Under the pieces are notes generated by a model that was not told where the DNA came from, did no database searches, and saw only the letters and a program-made list of their open reading frames with translations. From Bradyrhizobium sp. DOA9 (GTDB taxonomy: Bacteria; Pseudomonadota; Alphaproteobacteria; Rhizobiales; Xanthobacteraceae): a stretch of DNA of 64,000 nt. Position numbers and translations under genes: made by a program. The DNA lies in assembly GCF_000617845.2 (NCBI RefSeq), contig NZ_DF820425.1:1973725-2037724 (forward strand), read 5' to 3'. Positions 25,581-33,235 of this stretch are shown here, piece after piece. Position 1 is the stretch's first letter. Each line of letters begins with the position of its first letter.

Positions 25581-26543
25581 TCACTCCGCCCAGATCAGCT
25601 CCTGCAGCGCGACCAGATCGTTCGCTTTGTCCTGCCAGCCCTCGATGCAGATATGCGCGTTGAGGTCGCTGGCGCGGTGCAGCAGCATCAGGGCCATCAG
25701 GCGGCGCTTGAGCGTGTAGTCGAGCTTCGCATAGCCAAAACCTTCGAGCAGTCTCTTCACCCTGCCCGGCCGGCCCGCCGCCATGAAGGCGCCGGGGCCG
25801 AGCAGATCGTAGTCGCGCCAGCCTGTGAGCACGTCGCCGAAATCGAACAGGCCTGCGAGCGACCATTGGCCGTCATCGCAGGCGAGCAGAAAGTTCTCGG
25901 GAATGTACTCGCCGATCAGGATCACCGGCGGCGCGTCCATCGGGATCAGCGTCGCGGCATCGCGCAGGAGATCGTCGAGGCCGGCGAGGAATTTTGGCGC
26001 AAGGCCGAGGCGCGTGTGCCTGGCGCGGCACCCCTGCAGCTGGGCGCGCATGAATGCATCCCAGCGCGGCTCGATGGACGCAAGCTCGCCGGGCGGAACG
26101 CGCTGCACGGCAGCGATGGTCTCGCCGATCTGGCGCAGCAGGCGCTCCTTCTGATCTTCCGGCAGTTGCGGCCACACCTCGGAGCCGAGCGTGCCGGCGA
26201 GGCGCGTGATGATCAGGTACGGCCAGCCGTCGCGCATCCCTTCCGCGACGATCTCGGGGATCGGCAGCGGCACGCGGCCCTTGAGCTGCGTCAGCGCGGC
26301 GCGCTCCGAGACGAATTGCGCTGCGAGCAGCGGCGGGAAGATCTTCAGGATCAGCTTGTCGCCGAGGGCGACCACGAGATTGGTGCCGGTCGCAAACACA
26401 TGCGGCGAGCCGGTGTCGAGGCCGTGGCTGCGCGCGATGTCGAGCGCGATCGGCAGCCATTGCGGCGACGCGGAACGGAAGGCGCGGAAGCTTGCGGCGT
26501 CGGTGAAAACCGGCAACATCTGCAATGGAGCGGTGGTCATCAT
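25581..26543 (-). CDS. APH-family phosphotransferase with an altered catalytic loop
   Basis: A 320-residue kinase-like protein of the aminoglycoside/choline phosphotransferase group. The nucleotide-binding start is seen in GTNLVVALGDKLILKIFPP, with the ATP lysine in LILK. The catalytic loop usually reads HGDxxxxN; here it is IGEYIPEN, with Ile for His and Glu for Asp. The metal motif is intact as LFDFGDV. The substrate is unknown. Some APH subfamilies do carry a Glu at this position, so it may still be active. The start was set at the first of two ATGs, as sequence upstream of 26543 runs into repeat DNA. Confidence 0.75.
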   Translation of the reverse strand: MMTTAPLQMLPVFTDAASFRAFRSASPQWLPIALDIARSHGLDTGSPHVFATGTNLVVALGDKLILKIFPPLLAAQFVSERAALTQLKGRVPLPIPEIVAEGMRDGWPYLIITRLAGTLGSEVWPQLPEDQKERLLRQIGETIAAVQRVPPGELASIEPRWDAFMRAQLQGCRARHTRLGLAPKFLAGLDDLLRDAATLIPMDAPPVILIGEYIPENFLLACDDGQWSLAGLFDFGDVLTGWRDYDLLGPGAFMAAGRPGRVKRLLEGFGYAKLDYTLKRRLMALMLLHRASDLNAHICIEGWQDKANDLVALQELIWAE

Positions 26544-26591
26544 CGAGTTGAGCTTGATTGATTCTTCAGTGCGAACCGAGGAGACGGTGCA

Positions 26592-27822
26592 CCTCTCCCG
26601 CTTGCGAGAGCTTTGCATAAGAGGAGGATTTGCGATTCTCTAGGGCCTGTGGTGGAGGCGGATTCGGATGGCATATCGAGAGGTTGGGCAACCGAGCTTC
26701 GCGGACGCGCTGGTATCGCGGCGAGGGAAGGGTAACGCGGTGCTGAAGCGGATTGGCGAACTGGTCGACTGGGCGGCTGTGGAAAGAGTGCTGGGTGGTC
26801 TTCCGGAGCCGGAGCGTGGCCCTCCGCCCTATCCGCGACTGGTGCTGTTCAAGGCGCTGCTGCTGCAGCAATGGTATGGGCTTTCCGATCCGGCGCTCGA
26901 GGAAGCGCTCGACGACCGGGCCTCGTTCCGAGCCTTCTGCGGCTTTGTGCTGAGCGACGAGACGCCTGACCACACGACGATCTGGCGATTCCGCGAGGCT
27001 TTGCAGCGAGCCGGTCTGGACGAGAAGCTGTTCGCCGAGATCCTGCATCAGATCGACGCACGCGGGCTGGTGCTGCGCCGGGGCACATTGATCGATGCGA
27101 GCCTGATCTCGGCAGCAGTAAAGCCGCCGAAGCCGCCAGAGGACCCGCAGCCGCCCGGCCCGGACGGCCGTGAACCGAGCAAGCTGGTCAACAGCAAGCG
27201 CGATCCAGATGCACGCTGGACCAAGAAGGGCGGCAAGCGGTACTTCGGCTACAAAGCCCATATCGGCATGGATCAGGGTTCGGCCATCGTCCGCCGCAGC
27301 AAGCTGACCGACGCTGCGGTCAACGACACAGTGCCCGCCGACGAACTGGTCTGTGGTGATGAGAAGGCGGTCTATGCCGATCAAGCCTATGACAAGCACG
27401 AGCGCCGCAGCGGGCTCGCCGCGCGGGGAATCAAGCCGAGGCTGATGTTCCGGCCCAACAAGCATCATCCGCTCACCGAGCGGCAGAAGCGCTTCAACGA
27501 TGCCGTGGGAAAGCGCCGCGCACCGGTCGAGCAGGTCTTCGCGCGCCTCAAGGGCAGCTACCGCTGGGCGCGCGCTCGCTATCTGGGTTTGGCGCGCAAT
27601 CAGACACATCTGCGCCTGATCTGCCTCGCCATGAACCTCAAACGATGGGCGGTGCTGTGCCCGATAGGAGCCGCAGCGTGACCACCACCCGCCGCTACCC
27701 CGCGGCCACGAAAACCAGACGCCCCACCCCTCTGGGGCTACGTGAGGCCGTTCAAAAAAAGCTCCAGATCGAACTTCACTCCAGCACAACTCATTACGCA
27801 AAGCTCTCGCAAGCGGGAGAGG
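26592..27822 (+). mobile_element. IS5-type element with long flanking inverted repeats
   Basis: A single transposase gene is bracketed by 29-bp inverted repeats with one mismatch: 26592-26620 and 27794-27822. Each begins CCTCTCCCGCTTGCGAGAGC read inward. A weaker match continues outward (GTGCGAACCG on both sides). The outer half of the repeat equals the family C palindrome core, so the true IS ends may lie further in, near GAGAGCTTTGC, with the element inserted in a family C repeat. Confidence 0.7.
26668..27681 (+). CDS. IS5-family transposase
   Basis: A 337-residue DDE transposase, apparently intact. The catalytic residues are seen in GTLIDASLISAA (first Asp), AVYADQAYDK (second Asp) and RAPVEQVFARLKGSYRWARARY (Glu in the Y1/E region). 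The N-terminal part (PRLVLFKALLLQQWYGLSDPALEEALDDR) is the family's usual DUF772 domain. The gene is full length with no frameshift, so the element may still move. It sits directly upstream of a transporter operon that lacks its expected first genes. Confidence 0.88.
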   Translation: MAYREVGQPSFADALVSRRGKGNAVLKRIGELVDWAAVERVLGGLPEPERGPPPYPRLVLFKALLLQQWYGLSDPALEEALDDRASFRAFCGFVLSDETPDHTTIWRFREALQRAGLDEKLFAEILHQIDARGLVLRRGTLIDASLISAAVKPPKPPEDPQPPGPDGREPSKLVNSKRDPDARWTKKGGKRYFGYKAHIGMDQGSAIVRRSKLTDAAVNDTVPADELVCGDEKAVYADQAYDKHERRSGLAARGIKPRLMFRPNKHHPLTERQKRFNDAVGKRRAPVEQVFARLKGSYRWARARYLGLARNQTHLRLICLAMNLKRWAVLCPIGAAA

Positions 27823-27877
27823 TTAAGGGAGCCCGCGGTTCGCACCGACCATACCCGTATGCAACGGGAGCAAGCCG

Positions 27878-28774
27878 ATGAGCGAGCTCCCCCTGTCCGC
27901 CGATGCCGCGCTGCAGGCCGCACCCGCCACCAAGGCGCGCGGTTACTGGGCGACCGTCGGCCGCCGCATCATGCGCGACAAGGTCAGCATGGCCTGCGCG
28001 CTGGTGCTGCTGCTGATCTTGCTCTCCGCGATCCTTGCGCCGTGGCTCGGCCTCGAAGACCCCTACAAGGGCTCGATGATCCGCCGCCTCCGCCACATCG
28101 GTACCACGGGATATCCGCTCGGCACCGACGAGCTCGGCCGCGACATGCTGGCGCGGCTGATCTATGGCGGCCGGCTGTCGCTGGTGATCGGCATTTTGCC
28201 GGTGATCCTGGCCTTCTGCATCGGCACCTCGCTCGGCATCATCGCCGGCTATGTCGGCGGCAAGCTCAACACCGCGATCATGCGCACGGTGGACGTGTTC
28301 TACGCCTTCCCGTCGGTGCTGCTGGCGATCGCGATCTCCGGCGCGCTCGGCGCCGGCATCCTGAACTCCATCGTGGCGCTCACCATCGTGTTCGTGCCGC
28401 AGATCACCCGCGTCGCCGAGAGCGTCACGACAGGTGTGCGCAACATGGATTTCGTCGAGGCCGCGCGTGCCTCCGGCGCGGGCGCCTTCACCATCATGCG
28501 CGTGCACATCCTCGGCAACGTGCTCGGCGCGATCTTCGTCTATGCCACCAGCCTCATTTCGGTCTCGATGATTCTGGCCGCCGGTCTCTCCTTCCTCGGC
28601 CTCGGCACCAAGCCGCCGGAGCCGGAATGGGGCCTGATGCTCAACACGCTGCGCACCGCGATCTACGTCAATCCCTGGGTCGCAGCATTGCCGGGCGCGA
28701 TGATCTTCGCGGTCTCGATCTGCTTCAACCTGCTCTCGGACGGCCTGCGTAGCGCCATGGACATCAGGAACTAA
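27878..28774 (+). CDS. ABC transporter permease, DppC type (second cassette)
   Basis: A 298-residue permease with the DppC layout: N-terminal membrane segment (ACALVLLLILLSAILAPWLG), LGTDELGRDMLARLIYGG, and EAA loop ESVTTGVRNMDFVEAARASG. It would pair with a DppB-type partner, but none is encoded upstream; instead the IS5 element lies there. The ATPase gene 181 bases downstream follows a palindromic repeat. Confidence 0.88.
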   Translation: MSELPLSADAALQAAPATKARGYWATVGRRIMRDKVSMACALVLLLILLSAILAPWLGLEDPYKGSMIRRLRHIGTTGYPLGTDELGRDMLARLIYGGRLSLVIGILPVILAFCIGTSLGIIAGYVGGKLNTAIMRTVDVFYAFPSVLLAIAISGALGAGILNSIVALTIVFVPQITRVAESVTTGVRNMDFVEAARASGAGAFTIMRVHILGNVLGAIFVYATSLISVSMILAAGLSFLGLGTKPPEPEWGLMLNTLRTAIYVNPWVAALPGAMIFAVSICFNLLSDGLRSAMDIRN

Positions 28775-28812
28775 GGATGAGAAGGACGCAGCTTGCCGCA
28801 GCGGCGGTGCTA

Positions 28813-28942
28813 CACCTCTCCTGGAGGGAGAGGTCGGATTGCATCGCAAGATGCAATCCGGGTGAGGGGGTACGCTCCACCGAATTTGCCGCGCCCCCTC
28901 ACCCGGCGCTGCGCGCCGACCTCTCCCCGATGGGGAGAGGTG
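28813..28942. repeat. Dispersed palindromic repeat, family C
   Basis: Outer arms CACCTCTCC and GGAGAGGTG, with GGGTGAGGGGG and CCCCCTCACCC as inner arms and a GCATCGCAAGATGC palindrome within. It separates the permease and ATPase genes of the second cassette. Confidence 0.85.
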
Positions 28943-28955
28943 AAGGACGACGGCC

Positions 28956-30014
28956 ATGAGCGAGAATGCCTCCGTCGAAATGCTGGAGCCGGTCGAGGAC
29001 CGCGGCGGGCTCGCGCAGCCGTTGCTGCAGGTCAACGGCCTGACCAAGCATTTCCCGGTGCGCGGCGGCCTCTTCGCCGCCAAGCGCACCGTGCGTGCCG
29101 TCGACAACGTCTCCTTCTCCGTCGCCAAGGGCGAGACCGTCGGCATCGTCGGGGAATCCGGCTGCGGCAAGTCCACCACCGCGCGCCTCCTGATGCACCT
29201 GATGCCGCGCGATGACGGCGACATCATCTATGACGGCATGACCGTCGGCCAGTCGCTGAGCTTGCGCGAGCTGCGCCGCGGCATGCAGATGGTGTTCCAG
29301 GATTCCTACGCCTCGCTCAATCCGCGCCTGACCATCGAGGAATCCATCGCCTTCGGCCCGAAAGTCCACGGCATGGCCGACGGCGCGGCGCGCAACCTGG
29401 CCCGCGAGCTGCTCGGCAAGGTCGGCCTGCGCCCCGAAAACTTCGCCAACCGCTATCCGCACGAGATTTCCGGCGGCCAGCGCCAGCGCGTCAACATCGC
29501 ACGTGCGCTGGCGCTGTCGCCGCGGCTGGTGATCCTGGACGAAGCCGTCTCCGCGCTCGACAAATCCGTCGAGGCGCAGGTGCTCAATCTGCTCGCCGAT
29601 CTCAAGCGCGAATTCGGCCTGACTTATCTCTTCATCAGCCACGACCTCAACGTCGTGCGCTACATCTCGGACCGCGTGCTGGTGATGTATCTCGGCGAGG
29701 TCGTCGAGCTCGGCCCGGTCGACCAGGTCTGGGACAGCCCGGCGCATCCCTACACCCGCGCGCTGCTAGCCGCGATGCCGTCCTCCGACCCTGATCGTCG
29801 CACCGAGACGCCGCCGATCACGGGCGATCCGCCGAATCCGATCGATCCGCCGCCGGGCTGCCGTTTCCACACTCGTTGCCCGTTTGCGGAGCCGCTCTGC
29901 GCAAATGCGACACCAAAGCTCACCGCGCTGGATAATATGGGTCACGAGGCCGCGTGCTACATGGCGATACCGGATTCAGGCCACAGCCGCGCGCCCAGGG
30001 GAGAAACCGCATGA
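28956..30014 (+). CDS. ABC transporter ATPase, DppF/OppF type
   Basis: A 352-residue ATPase with Walker A GESGCGKS (about 66-73), signature ISGGQRQRV and Walker B LVILDEA. It ends in the oligopeptide-type C-terminal domain with a four-cysteine cluster pattern (GCRFHTRCPFAEPLC...EAAC) seen in DppD/DppF proteins. Its TGA overlaps the next gene's ATG. It would work with the DppD-type ATPase at 31617. Confidence 0.9.
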   Translation: MSENASVEMLEPVEDRGGLAQPLLQVNGLTKHFPVRGGLFAAKRTVRAVDNVSFSVAKGETVGIVGESGCGKSTTARLLMHLMPRDDGDIIYDGMTVGQSLSLRELRRGMQMVFQDSYASLNPRLTIEESIAFGPKVHGMADGAARNLARELLGKVGLRPENFANRYPHEISGGQRQRVNIARALALSPRLVILDEAVSALDKSVEAQVLNLLADLKREFGLTYLFISHDLNVVRYISDRVLVMYLGEVVELGPVDQVWDSPAHPYTRALLAAMPSSDPDRRTETPPITGDPPNPIDPPPGCRFHTRCPFAEPLCANATPKLTALDNMGHEAACYMAIPDSGHSRAPRGETA

Positions 30015-30208
30015 CCAGACCGACACCGAAAGAGATCAAGCCGATCGCGCAAATTGCCGGCGTGCCCGTGGACGACGAGATCGCAACCCGCATCTCCAAT
30101 GCCATCGGCCCCGCCTTCGAAGGCTTCGCCGCCATCGCCGGCACGCTGCCGTTCGATCTGGAGCCCGCAACTTACGTGCTCGCGCAGACGCAGAAGGTGT
30201 CGAAATGA
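30011..30208 (+). CDS. Small AtzG/GatC-like protein (DUF4089-like)
   Basis: A 65-residue protein overlapping the genes on both sides by ATGA. The pattern IAGVPVDDEIATRI then FDLEPATYVLAQ resembles AtzG-type small subunits, in which two helices are followed by a short tail. Its place directly before an amidase gene mirrors atzG-atzE at 16526-14948. It is therefore inferred to bind that amidase. The similarity is weak and by eye. Confidence 0.6.
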   Translation: MTRPTPKEIKPIAQIAGVPVDDEIATRISNAIGPAFEGFAAIAGTLPFDLEPATYVLAQTQKVSK

Positions 30209-31620
30209 GCCGTGAGCCCGCTTTGATGACGCTCACCGAGGTCGCGCGCGCGATCGCGATGAAGCAGGTGTCCTCGCACGAGGCGACGCGCGCGCTGCTG
30301 CAGCGCATCGCGCAGTGGCAACCGCATCTCAACGCCTTCATGTCGATCGAGGCCGAGGCTGCGTTGAAAGCGGCGGATGCCGCCGATGCCGAGCTCGCCA
30401 AGGGCAATGTCCGCGGCCCCCTGCATGGCGTGCCGCTCGCGCACAAGGACATGTATTACGATGCCGGCTATGTTGCGACCTGCGGCTCGCTGATCCGTCG
30501 CGATTTCGTCGCGACCACGACCTCCACCGCCTTGCAGCGACTGAAGGACGCCGGGCAGGTTCGGCTCGGCACGCTGCATCTGGCCGAATTCGCCTATGGT
30601 GCGACCGGGCACAACGCCCATTACGGCCCGGTGCGCAATCCCTGGAACGTCGCCCACATCACCGGCGGCTCGTCATCGGGCTCGGGCTCGGCGGTGGCCG
30701 CGCGCCTGACCTATGCGGCGCTCGGCTCGGATACCGGTGGGTCGATCCGCATGCCCGCGCATTTCTGTGGCGTCACCGGCTTGAAGACCACGGTGGGCCG
30801 CGTCAGCCGCGCCGGCGCCATGCCGCTGTCCCAATCGCTCGACACGGTCGGCCCGCTGGCCCGCACCGCCGAGGATTGCGCGCTGTTGCTGGCGCTGATG
30901 GCCGGCCCCGATCCCGCCGATTCGACCTGCAGCCACGAGCCCCTCTCGGACTACGTCGCCGCGACCAAGGGGTCCCTGAAAGGCCTCAAGATCGGCGTGC
31001 CCGCGACCTACTATGTCGACGATCTCGACAGCGAGGTGGCGCGCGTGCTCGACGAGACCATCGCAGTGCTCAGGCGCGAGGGCGCCGACATTGTCAAGGT
31101 CGAGCTGCCGGACCAGCGGCAATTGCAGGCGGCGAGCCAGCTCGTGCTGGCCGCTGAAGCCGCCGCCTTCCACAAGCGCTGGCTGATCGAGCGTTCGCAG
31201 GATTACGGCGCGCAGACATTGATGCGCCTCCAGAACGGCCTTGCCGTGCCCGCCATCACCTATCTCGAGGCGATGCGTTGGCGCGGGCCAGCGCTCGCGG
31301 CCCACGATGCCGCGACCGCAGGCGTCGATGCGGTGATCGCGCCGGCATCTCCGGTGCCGGCGCCGACGATCGAGGAGAGCGACGTCGGTGGCGGCCCGAA
31401 CGCGCCGGCATTGTTGCAGCGGCTGACGCTGTTCACCCGCCCGGTGAACTACCTCGGCCTGCCGTCACTGACCATTCCATCGGGCTTCACCAAGACCGGC
31501 CTGCCTATCGGCATGCAGCTGATCGGCCGCTCCTTCGACGAAGCCACCCTGCTCACCATCGGCGCCGCGTTCCAGCGCGCCACCGACTATCACGACCGAT
31601 TGCCGACATTGCCGTCATGA
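30205..31620 (+). CDS. Amidase-signature hydrolase of the second transporter cassette
   Basis: A 471-residue amidase with catalytic Lys81, cis-Ser156 (GGSSSGS) and Ser180 (SDTGGS). It begins at an ATG that overlaps the previous stop and ends in an ATGA overlapping the next gene, so it is made with the transporter. The long in-frame extension back to 29884 was rejected because it covers the previous two genes. It resembles GatA/AtzE-type enzymes rather than aliphatic amidases. The substrate is not known; import by a Dpp-type system suggests a peptide-like or ureido compound. Confidence 0.85.
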   Translation: MSREPALMTLTEVARAIAMKQVSSHEATRALLQRIAQWQPHLNAFMSIEAEAALKAADAADAELAKGNVRGPLHGVPLAHKDMYYDAGYVATCGSLIRRDFVATTTSTALQRLKDAGQVRLGTLHLAEFAYGATGHNAHYGPVRNPWNVAHITGGSSSGSGSAVAARLTYAALGSDTGGSIRMPAHFCGVTGLKTTVGRVSRAGAMPLSQSLDTVGPLARTAEDCALLLALMAGPDPADSTCSHEPLSDYVAATKGSLKGLKIGVPATYYVDDLDSEVARVLDETIAVLRREGADIVKVELPDQRQLQAASQLVLAAEAAAFHKRWLIERSQDYGAQTLMRLQNGLAVPAITYLEAMRWRGPALAAHDAATAGVDAVIAPASPVPAPTIEESDVGGGPNAPALLQRLTLFTRPVNYLGLPSLTIPSGFTKTGLPIGMQLIGRSFDEATLLTIGAAFQRATDYHDRLPTLPS

Positions 31621-32594
31621 CAAACCTCGTCGAGATCTCGGGCCTCAACATCCGTTTCACCGGCGAGCGCACGGTCTATGCCGTGAACGATCTCAGCCTC
31701 TCGCTCGGAAACAGCGAGGTGCTGGGCCTGCTCGGCGAGTCCGGTTCGGGCAAGAGCGTGACGCTGCGTGCCTTGATGCGGCTATTGCCGAAGAAGCGCA
31801 CGCAGATTTCGGGCACGGTCAACGTGATGGGACAGGACGTGCTCGCCATGAATGACGAGGAGCTGTCGTCGTTCCGCGGCCAGACCGTCTCGATGATCTT
31901 CCAGGAGCCCGCGCTCGCGCTCGATCCGGTCTACACGATCGGCGCGCAGATCGCCGAAAGCGTCGTGCGCCACGAAGGCAGGAGCTATGCGGAAGGGCGC
32001 GCGCGGGCGCTCGAAATGCTCGAGGTCGTGCGCATTCCCTCGGCCAAACGGCGTCTCGACGCCTATCCGCACGAGATGTCCGGCGGCATGCGCCAGCGTG
32101 CGATGATCGCACTCGCGCTCGCCTGCCGGCCGAAGATCCTGCTGGCGGACGAACCGACCACCGCGCTCGATGCCACCGTGCAGATCCAGATCCTGCTCTT
32201 GCTGCGCGAGCTGCAGCGCGAGTTCGGCATGTCCGTCATCTTCGTCACCCACGACATCGGTGTCGCCATCGAGATCTGCGACCGCGTCGCGGTGATGTAT
32301 GCCGGCCAGATCGTGGAGCAGGGGACTCTTCGCGACATCGTCCGCTCGCCGGTGCATCCCTATGCCAAGGGCCTGCTCGCCTCCACCATCCACGGCGCCA
32401 AGCGCGGCCAGCGGCTGGAGACCATCCCGGGCACGCCGCCGTCGCTGGCCGAGAAGCCGCACAACTGCTCCTTCGCTCCCCGCTGCAAGCTCGCCGAGCC
32501 GCGCTGCCTGGAGCAATTGCCGGGGAATGTCGCGGTCGGGCCGGGTCGGGCGGCGAGGTGCGTGCTGGCGGAGCCGGTCACCGTGCCGTCATAG
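31617..32594 (+). CDS. ABC transporter ATPase, DppD/OppD type
   Basis: A 325-residue ATPase with Walker A GESGSGKS, signature MSGGMRQRA, Walker B ILLADEP and the oligopeptide C-terminal domain with cysteines ([15 protein letters not shown]...RC). It starts in the ATGA that ends the amidase gene. It is the last gene of the cassette and the partner of the DppF-type ATPase at 28956. Confidence 0.9.
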   Translation: MTNLVEISGLNIRFTGERTVYAVNDLSLSLGNSEVLGLLGESGSGKSVTLRALMRLLPKKRTQISGTVNVMGQDVLAMNDEELSSFRGQTVSMIFQEPALALDPVYTIGAQIAESVVRHEGRSYAEGRARALEMLEVVRIPSAKRRLDAYPHEMSGGMRQRAMIALALACRPKILLADEPTTALDATVQIQILLLLRELQREFGMSVIFVTHDIGVAIEICDRVAVMYAGQIVEQGTLRDIVRSPVHPYAKGLLASTIHGAKRGQRLETIPGTPPSLAEKPHNCSFAPRCKLAEPRCLEQLPGNVAVGPGRAARCVLAEPVTVPS

Positions 32595-32697
32595 TTCGGG
32601 TGAGTTGAACCCGGCTGTGCGAGCGTTCCCAGCATTCACACCCCATTCATCCCGGTTCCCGTTCCATGGCTCCCGTTTGCGGAGAGGGACCTCACTG

Positions 32698-32967
32698 ATG
32701 CACATTTCCAACGAAGGCCTGCTCGTCATCCTGTTCGTCGGTCTCGTCGCCGGCTGGCTCGCCGGCAAGATCGTGCGGGGCGCCGGGTTCGGCATTATCG
32801 GCGACATCGTGATCGGCATCTGCGGTGCGCTGGTGGCGAGCCTGCTGTTTCCAAAGCTCGGAATCCGCCTCGGCACCGGCTTGATCTCCGAGATCGTCTA
32901 TTCCGCCATCGGCGCGGTCATCCTGCTGCTGGTAGTGCGGCTGGTGCGCGGCGGGGGCCGGCTCTAG
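32698..32967 (+). CDS. GlsB/YeaQ/YmgE-family membrane protein
   Basis: An 89-residue protein with three membrane segments: LLVILFVGLVAGWLAGKIV, a Gly-rich IIGDIVIGICGALVASLLF, and IVYSAIGAVILLLVVRLV. The Gly-rich pattern is that of the transglycosylase-associated family, usually stress-induced. The function is not known. The next 268 bases hold no gene, but contain the tandem repeat at 33181-33210. Confidence 0.85.
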   Translation: MHISNEGLLVILFVGLVAGWLAGKIVRGAGFGIIGDIVIGICGALVASLLFPKLGIRLGTGLISEIVYSAIGAVILLLVVRLVRGGGRL

Positions 32968-33180
32968 CCCCGCCCCCGGCCGAGAGGAACTCGAGCCGCA
33001 CTTTTCGCGGAAGCGGCTGAAAGCCTGCAAGAAAAAGCCGCAAGCCTGTGGAATTCCGGACTTGCGCGGAAGGCTGTCGGGGGTAGATGTGGCCCATCAG
33101 GCTTCGGATTAAATTCAACCGCGCTGGACGGCCGGAAAACAGATGTTAATCCGAGGCGAGTACTCCTTGAATCGCCTTTG

Positions 33181-33210
33181 AAATCAGGGCCTTGCAAATC
33201 AGGGCCTTGC
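33181..33210 (+). repeat. Exact 15-bp tandem duplication before the secretion genes
   Basis: AAATCAGGGCCTTGC occurs twice back to back, ending 25 bases before the ATG at 33236. Gain or loss of a unit would alter the spacing upstream of the secretion operon. Confidence 0.8.
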
Positions 33211-33235
33211 CCTTTAGCCGAAAGAGATCAGACTG

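Noticed and set aside
26566..27801. 411-codon open frame antisense to the IS5 transposase
   Set aside because: Both its ends lie in the inverted repeats, and the transposase strand carries a complete DDE motif set.
29884..30204. N-terminal extension of the amidase back to 29884
   Set aside because: It would overlap the end of the ATPase gene and the whole small-protein gene, whereas the ATG at 30205 has a tight ATGA overlap.
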